NCBI GenBank assembly: GCA_910587005.1
Contig: CAJULB010000001.1
Coordinates: 345,169 to 409,168, forward strand
DNA: 64,000 bases
From: an uncultured Christensenellaceae bacterium
GTDB lineage: Bacteria > Bacillota > Clostridia > Christensenellales > Borkfalkiaceae
Direction of reading: 5' to 3'
The notes beneath the pieces were generated by a model. The model ran no database searches, was not told where the DNA came from, and worked only from the letters and a program-made list of their open reading frames with translations. The position numbers were made by a program, and so were the translations under genes. Below, piece by piece: positions 59,488 to 64,000 of this stretch (positions are counted from its first letter, which is position 1; each line of letters opens with the position of its first letter).

Positions 59488-60216
59488 ATGATGCTTGAAT
59501 TTAAAGACGTATCTTACACCTACCACACCAAAACGGGCGAAACCACGGCTGTTTCAAACCTCAATTTTACCATTGACGAGGGGCAGTTTGTTTCGGTTAT
59601 CGGTCCGTCAGGATGCGGTAAAACCACAATTTTATCGCTTGCCGCAGGACTTTTAAATCCCTCCTCGGGCGAAATTTCGCGCGGCAAAACAGAGTTCGGG
59701 TATATGCTTCAACGCGACGCTTTGTTTTCCTGGCGCACCGTCGAACAAAACATATTTCTGCCTTTGGAAGTCAAAAAGCGGAACACTCCCGAAATGCGCG
59801 AAAAAGCCGTTGCGCTTGCGGTTAAATACGGGCTTAAAGACTTTTTGAAAAAGACGCCCGCACAGCTTTCGGGCGGTATGCGCCAGCGCGTGGCTTTAAT
59901 CCGCACCCTTTCCGCCGAGCCTGAAATTCTGCTGTTAGACGAGCCGTTTTCCGCGCTCGATTACCAGACGAGGCTGGAGGTTTGCGACGACGTACAGGGC
60001 ATTATAAAAAGCGAAAAAAAGACCGCGCTTTTGGTTACGCACGATATATCGGAAGCGATTGCGCTTTCGGATAAAGTCGTAGTGCTGTCCTCCCGCCCCG
60101 CAACGGTTGTTGCCGAGCATAATATCGACTTCGGCGGCAACGTCCCCAAATCGCGCCGCGAATGCGGTGAATTTGCGGCAACCTTTGAAATTTTACGAAA
60201 GGAGCTCGGCATATAA
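59488..60216 (+). CDS. ABC transporter ATPase (SsuB/TauB type)
   Basis: 242 residues. Walker A G-P-S-G-C-G-K-T-T (about 38-46), signature L-S-G-G-M-R-Q-R (about 131-138), Walker B L-L-L-D-E-P. Matches NitT/TauT-type ATPases. It pairs with the lipoprotein upstream (98-nt gap) and the permease downstream (78-nt gap). Confidence 0.92.
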   Translation: MMLEFKDVSYTYHTKTGETTAVSNLNFTIDEGQFVSVIGPSGCGKTTILSLAAGLLNPSSGEISRGKTEFGYMLQRDALFSWRTVEQNIFLPLEVKKRNTPEMREKAVALAVKYGLKDFLKKTPAQLSGGMRQRVALIRTLSAEPEILLLDEPFSALDYQTRLEVCDDVQGIIKSEKKTALLVTHDISEAIALSDKVVVLSSRPATVVAEHNIDFGGNVPKSRRECGEFAATFEILRKELGI

Positions 60217-60294
60217 CGGACGGGTTCCGCCCGCGCGCTAAAAGAAAAACTTTAACCGAAAACGCGCGTTAAAGCGGGTTAAAGAGGTTAACTT

Positions 60295-61107
60295 ATGAAA
60301 AAGAAACAAGAAACCAACTTTTCACGCGAGCATATCGCGTACTTAAAAAAACAAAAACAGAAAAAAGTTATAGTTCACGTCTGCCGCTGTATGATTCTGG
60401 CGCTGATTATAGGGCTTTGGGAGCTTTTTGCACAGCTGAAAGTGGTTGACCCGTTTATAACCAGCTCGCCCTCGCGCGTTGTTAAAACGATAGGCGAGCT
60501 GTACTCGAACGGAACGCTGTTCAAGCATATAGGCATTACGCTTATGGAAACGTTTGCGGGCTTTGCAATAGCCGTTATTTTGGGTTATGCAATAGCCGTA
60601 GTGCTGTGGTCGAGCGACGCCGTAAGAAAGGTTTTAGAGCCGTATATAGTGGTGTTGAACTCGCTGCCGAAAATTGCGCTCGGTCCGCTTATTATTATAT
60701 GGATAGGCACGGGCTACGACGCGATAATTTTTATGACGGTTATAGTTTCTATAATCGTTTGCATAATGAATATGCTTGCGGGCTTTGTGGCGGTTGATAA
60801 AACCAAACTGCTTTTAATGAGGTCCATGGGCGCGAGCCGTGCAACCACGCTTAGAAAGCTGATTATCCCCGCCTCCCTTCCCGCCCTTATGAATACCTTG
60901 AAGGTTGCGGTGGGGCTTGCCTGGATAGGCTCGATAATGGGCGAATACATTGTATCCAAAGCGGGTTTGGGGTATCTTATTGTTTACGGCGGGCAGGTAT
61001 TCAAGCTTGACCTTGTTATGACCGCGACGTTTATACTATGCGCGCTTGCCGGCGGTATGTACGGAATTATAGCTTTGATAGAAAAATACGTAGTAAGACA
61101 GTATTGA
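60295..61107 (+). CDS. ABC transporter permease (SsuC/ThiX type)
   Basis: 270 residues with about six hydrophobic segments and the EAA loop M-R-S-M-G-A-S-R-A-T-T-L-R-K-L (about 177-191). A BPD-type inner membrane subunit, third gene of the importer. Ribosome-site region AGAGG 8 nt upstream. Confidence 0.92.
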   Translation: MKKKQETNFSREHIAYLKKQKQKKVIVHVCRCMILALIIGLWELFAQLKVVDPFITSSPSRVVKTIGELYSNGTLFKHIGITLMETFAGFAIAVILGYAIAVVLWSSDAVRKVLEPYIVVLNSLPKIALGPLIIIWIGTGYDAIIFMTVIVSIIVCIMNMLAGFVAVDKTKLLLMRSMGASRATTLRKLIIPASLPALMNTLKVAVGLAWIGSIMGEYIVSKAGLGYLIVYGGQVFKLDLVMTATFILCALAGGMYGIIALIEKYVVRQY

Positions 61108-61114
61108 ATATTGC

Positions 61115-61176
61115 TGTCATTCTGAACGCAGTGAATAATCCGATTGTCCTATGCCTCCCGCTTTCGGCGGGGAAAT
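61115..61176. repeat. Dispersed intergenic repeat with GC palindrome
   Basis: TGTCATTCTGAACGCAGTGA (61115-61134) resembles a motif common between genes in many bacteria, with a partial copy at 7150-7180. It is followed by CCTCCCGCTTTCGGCGGGGA, a small GC hairpin like those at 54118-54275. Confidence 0.45.
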
Positions 61177-61198
61177 TTAGAAAAGCGGATAAAACAAT

Positions 61199-61232
61199 GC
61201 GGGGCGGACTGTTTTAAACAGTCCGCCCCGCT
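61199..61232. terminator. Bidirectional terminator
   Basis: GCGGGGCGGACTGTTT / AAACAGTCCGCCCCGC, a near-perfect 16-bp stem between convergent genes: the ABC importer (plus) and the small genes (minus). Confidence 0.8.
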
Positions 61233-61252
61233 TACTGTATAAATGCAGAAGC

Positions 61253-61336
61253 TTACGCAATGGCAAGCGCGATAAGCACAATAGCCGCAGTGCACGCCGC
61301 TATAATGTTTAAGGCTTTTCTTATATAATAAATCAT
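61253..61336 (-). CDS. 27-residue single-pass membrane microprotein
   Basis: Starts M-I-Y-Y-I-R-K-A-L-N and is then almost entirely hydrophobic (I-V-L-I-A-L-A-I-A at the end). The ATG overlaps the stop of the 63-residue gene (ATGA), a coupling pattern seen in real operons. Too small for automatic callers; existence supported by the overlap and the single clear membrane helix. Confidence 0.5.
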   Translation of the reverse strand: MIYYIRKALNIIAACTAAIVLIALAIA

Positions 61337-61524
61337 ACCGCTTCTCTCCTGAGGTTTAATCTTTCGCGTTTGTTAAGCCCTTTAAGGCTGTCAAGCTCGA
61401 ACAGCAGTTTGTCGCTTTCGGTTATCACGGGAATTTCCTCACCGCGCTGTAAAAAGTAAGTTTCACCGTCGTGTCTGTGCCTTATAATACTTTTCTGTCT
61501 TTCTATATATGCGGTAAAGTTCAT
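61333..61524 (-). CDS. 63-residue unknown protein
   Basis: Starts M-N-F-T-A-Y-I-E-R-Q-K-S-I-I, has a His-rich R-H-R-H-D-G-E-T-Y and a basic end (L-N-K-R-E-R-L-N-L-R-R-E). No domain recognised. A good ribosome site (AGGAGG) lies upstream. It is transcribed away from the WYL regulator gene and may be controlled with it. Confidence 0.6.
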   Translation of the reverse strand: MNFTAYIERQKSIIRHRHDGETYFLQRGEEIPVITESDKLLFELDSLKGLNKRERLNLRREAV

Positions 61525-61572
61525 TTTTTTGCTTCCTCCTGTATTTTACATTTCCTATTTTACAGATTATTG

Positions 61573-61601
61573 TTGACATATATTGTCATATATGATAAAA
61601 T
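61573..61601 (+). promoter_or_regulatory. Promoter of the WYL regulator gene with operator-like dyad
   Basis: TTGACA (61573-61578), 17-bp spacer, TAAAAT (61596-61601). TGACA-TATAT-TGTCA (61574-61588) is a perfect inverted repeat across -35 and spacer, suitable for autoregulation and for control of the divergent small genes. Confidence 0.65.
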
Positions 61602-61725
61602 ATTTTTAAAAATTTAAAAAATTTTGCGGGACACCGTAAATTCAGATAAAAAGTTACCTTACGGCAAATCCGTATTTTATCTTATGCCCGCCTCCGGCAA
61701 AATATTAACGTAAAAGGAAAATAAA

Positions 61726-62646
61726 ATGAAGTACGAAGTAATGTTCAAAATAATGACGCGGCTGTTGCAGAAGCGCAAAGTCACCGCAAAGGAAATTGCC
61801 GAAAAATACGACGTTTCTATCCGAAGCGTATACCGCTACGTTGAAGAGCTTATAGTCTGCGGAGTGCCGATAGACGTTTCCCGCGGGAGATACGGCGGTC
61901 TGTCGGTTGCGGACACCTTCCGCTTGCCGGCAGGCTACTTCACACGCGAAGAATTTGCCGCGACAATAAGCGCGCTGGACGCAATGGCTTCGCAGATTAC
62001 CGATGAAAACCTGCTTTCCGCACGCGAAAAGCTTGAAAGCAAGCAAAAAAGCGAAATACGCGAGCTTTCCGTATGCGGAAACATAATTGTTGACGGCGGA
62101 ACCTGGGGCGGCGGCAAAAAATTCACCGAAAAGATGCGCGTTTGCGAACAAGCCGTAAACCAAAGCAAAAGTCTGTTAATAGACTACATTTCTCGCGGGG
62201 GCGAGCACAGCAAGCGCGTTATAGACCCGTACGTACTGATTTTTAAGCAGAACGTGTGGTACATTTATGCTTTTTGCCATACTAAACAGAGCTTCCGCAC
62301 ATTTAAAATCGGCAGAATTAAGTCCGCAGCGTTCACGGGCGCGGAATTCAAAAAGAAAGATTTCACGCGCGACGACATTGATTTGAACTTTAACTATTCC
62401 GACAAACAGCTGACCGAGGTTACGCTTGAAATTGAAAAAAATTCGCTTGCGGACGCCGAGGAATGGCTGGGAATAGACAATATCGAACCGCTCGGCAACA
62501 AGTTTATTGCAACGATAACCTTGCCCGACGATGAAAGCCTTGTAAACAAAATTTTAAGCTACGGTGGAACCGTGCGCGTTGCCGAGCCTGCATATCTGCG
62601 CGAAAAAGTAAAGCAAGCGGCGCGGCGCATTGCCGAAGCCGATTAA
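61726..62646 (+). CDS. WYL-domain transcriptional regulator
   Basis: 306 residues. N-terminal HTH_11-type winged helix (K-V-T-A-K-E-I-A-E-K-Y-D-V-S-I-R-S-V-Y-R-Y, 18-38) and a WYL domain at about 165-230 (V-W-Y-I-Y-A-F-C with R-T-F-K-I-G-R-I). These bind small ligands or nucleotides and control stress or defence genes in other bacteria. Ribosome site AAAGGA upstream; ends before a terminator at 62661-62690. Confidence 0.88.
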   Translation: MKYEVMFKIMTRLLQKRKVTAKEIAEKYDVSIRSVYRYVEELIVCGVPIDVSRGRYGGLSVADTFRLPAGYFTREEFAATISALDAMASQITDENLLSAREKLESKQKSEIRELSVCGNIIVDGGTWGGGKKFTEKMRVCEQAVNQSKSLLIDYISRGGEHSKRVIDPYVLIFKQNVWYIYAFCHTKQSFRTFKIGRIKSAAFTGAEFKKKDFTRDDIDLNFNYSDKQLTEVTLEIEKNSLADAEEWLGIDNIEPLGNKFIATITLPDDESLVNKILSYGGTVRVAEPAYLREKVKQAARRIAEAD

Positions 62647-62660
62647 AAAAATATAAAACA

Positions 62661-62690
62661 CGGGGCGGAGTTTAAAAAAACTCCGCCCCG
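62661..62690. terminator. Bidirectional terminator
   Basis: CGGGGCGGAGTTT / AAACTCCGCCCCG stem between the convergent WYL and HIT genes. Confidence 0.8.
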
Positions 62691-62725
62691 CTCAATTTTG
62701 ATTTTAAACCTTACAGTATTACAGC

Positions 62726-63064
62726 TTACCAGTCAAGCGTCTGACCGCCGAGGATATGAATATGCAAATGAAAAACCGTCTGCCCCGCGTCCGCGCCTTG
62801 ATTTATAACAAGTCGGTATCCGTTTTCACAGCCGTTTTTTCTTGCTATTCCGGGAATTTTGAACAGCATATAATCCACAAGTCCGCGGCCCGCTTCGTCA
62901 GCTTCCTCTAAAAGCTTGAAATGCGTTTTCGCCACTGCAAGCAGGTGCTCTTTCGCCTTAGGCTCTATATCCTTGAAAACGAGCATTTTATCGTCCTCGT
63001 ACACCTTTGCCGAGGGAATTTCACCCTTGATTATTTTGCAAAAAATACAATCGTTATTAAGCAT
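62726..63064 (-). CDS. HIT-family nucleotide hydrolase
   Basis: 112 residues from the ATG at 63064 (M-L-N-N-D-C-I-F-C-K-I-I), which overlaps the upstream stop by 8 nt; the longer open frame has no support. HIT motif H-L-H-I-H-I-L near residue 98-104, and C-I-F-C as in HINT proteins. Hydrolyses nucleotide-phosphoramidates or dinucleotides. Confidence 0.92.
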   Translation of the reverse strand: MLNNDCIFCKIIKGEIPSAKVYEDDKMLVFKDIEPKAKEHLLAVAKTHFKLLEEADEAGRGLVDYMLFKIPGIARKNGCENGYRLVINQGADAGQTVFHLHIHILGGQTLDW

Positions 63065-64000
63065 CTTCTTTATCTCCGTTTTCCGAATTTTCTTCTGCGC
63101 CGTTATCGGCTGAACTGTCCGCGTTTTCTGATAAGTTTTCACTTTCCGTTACAGCCGTGCTTTCGGTAACGCTTGCCTGCGTTTCCGCAGTTGCGGCGGC
63201 TATTTCCTTTGCCAGATTTTTGGTCTGAACCTTGAATATAACAAACAGCAAAAGCGCAACGGCAAACACGGCGCCCATACCGAACGCATAGCCTACAATC
63301 GTCAGCATTCCGTAAAACACAGTGTTATTTACTACCGCCACATACATACCGTAAATCGTATCGTGGTAAACGCCGATAACATCTTCTCTTATCACGTAAC
63401 AGCTTAAATCCGCGCCCTCGTAACCCTCTAACTCCAAATTTTCCGCAAGACGTACGCAAGGGTAAATTTCACCGTCTATTTTAACGCTTATATCGGTAAG
63501 ATACCAGCCTGCGGGCAGTTTTTCAGCTTCCCCGCCGTTTTGCGTGCTGTCCGCAGAAGGCTCGTACCACCCATACCTGTAAAGATATTTACCGTCCACA
63601 ATCTGCGTAATATCCTTGTACTCGCCGTCGGAAACGCTGAAAGCATACCATTGCCCCGCGGGGATACTTTTGTCAAGCGGTCTTTCCCAGTCGTATTCCA
63701 AATTATAACCGTCCTGCACATAGTTTATAAATTCCTGCCGCTGATACTCGGTAAACGTTTTTCTTTCGTAGCCGTAACCCACGTCGAACGCGCAAGACGA
63801 CAGCGCCGTTATACCAAGAATAACCGCGGCGACAACCGCGATTATATTCGCAAGCTGCGAATATCTTGCCCGCTTTTTATTTTTAATTTCAAGCGTATCT
63901 TCGGGGAACTCTTTATAAACTTTATACGCGGGCACGGACGCAACCGATTTTTCGGCAACGCTTTCCGACGAGGCAACCGCAGTAACGGCCGTTTCTTCCG
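63057..64000 (-). CDS. Membrane protein, N-terminus beyond right edge
   Basis: The frame is open to the right edge with no clear start (the nearest GTG, at 63935, has no ribosome site), so the gene begins outside the window. At least 313 residues: a hydrophobic segment (I-I-A-V-V-A-A-V-I-L-G-I) early, an extracytoplasmic region of about 140 residues rich in Tyr and acidic residues, then a second membrane helix (F-A-V-A-L-L-L-F-V-I-F) and an acidic tail (E-N-S-E-N-G-D-K-E-D-A). No domain recognised. Confidence 0.7.
   Translation of the reverse strand, partial: EETAVTAVASSESVAEKSVASVPAYKVYKEFPEDTLEIKNKKRARYSQLANIIAVVAAVILGITALSSCAFDVGYGYERKTFTEYQRQEFINYVQDGYNLEYDWERPLDKSIPAGQWYAFSVSDGEYKDITQIVDGKYLYRYGWYEPSADSTQNGGEAEKLPAGWYLTDISVKIDGEIYPCVRLAENLELEGYEGADLSCYVIREDVIGVYHDTIYGMYVAVVNNTVFYGMLTIVGYAFGMGAVFAVALLLFVIFKVQTKNLAKEIAAATAETQASVTESTAVTESENLSENADSSADNGAEENSENGDKEDA

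Overview
The window is a bacterial chromosome segment from an uncultured-type Clostridia (Bacillota). The evidence is a spoIIID gene, AGGAG-type ribosome sites, sigma-A promoters with TTGACA/TATAAT boxes, a LacI/MsmX-type sugar module, a 2-hydroxyacyl-CoA dehydratase activase and a giant MBG-repeat surface protein. I cannot name the genus. No rRNA, tRNA or CRISPR array was seen.

Headline: the sporulation regulator gene spoIIID is split. Its 5' half (38 codons plus the HTH up to S-T-V-H) lies at 45120-45234 and its 3' half (from K-D-V-T-E-R to the stop) at 10323-10470. Both are on the minus strand, in the right order, and join in frame into an 85-residue SpoIIID. The intervening 34,654 bp is an integrative element with a serine recombinase at its left end, comparable to the sigK 'skin' element of Bacillus and Clostridioides but in spoIIID. 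The two ends share the 5-bp core ACATA. Rejoining the ends as a circle recreates an attP with 12-bp inverted arms (11/12 matching) centred on that core, and extends the recombinase reading frame by 14 codons. A sigma-E-like promoter still precedes the spoIIID 5' half.

Element cargo, left to right (nearly all on the minus strand): recombinase and a small partner; a winged-helix-like protein and a RusA-like protein behind an iteron-bearing promoter; a stand-alone structured RNA; a type 4 BREX operon (BrxP PAPS-reductase-like, BrxC, PglZ, short BrxL) extended by a cysteine desulfurase, a zinc-ribbon protein, an RpoA-CTD-like protein and a 744-residue protein; an XRE regulator; a SAM (S-box) riboswitch controlling an 88-residue unknown; a metallophosphatase; a DUF4143-type ATPase; two decayed copies of an Smr-domain gene; a MATE transporter; a complete pPIWI_RE three-gene island (REase, DinG-type helicase, PIWI-RE) behind an attenuator-like leader; and two large XRE proteins with a small partner. 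The element is visibly more AT-rich than its flanks, especially the defence genes.

Flanks. Left (1-10322): a LacI-regulated operon (LacI, MsmX/UgpC-like ATPase with a large insertion, membrane protein, SGNH-hydrolase lipoprotein, second lipoprotein) and a 2-hydroxyacyl-CoA dehydratase activase encoded as two adjacent genes. Right (45400-64000): a 2,724-residue MBG-repeat surface protein behind a structured leader with terminator, a ComEC-like hydrolase, valS, a NitT/TauT-type ABC importer, two tiny genes, a WYL regulator, a HIT protein and a partial membrane protein.
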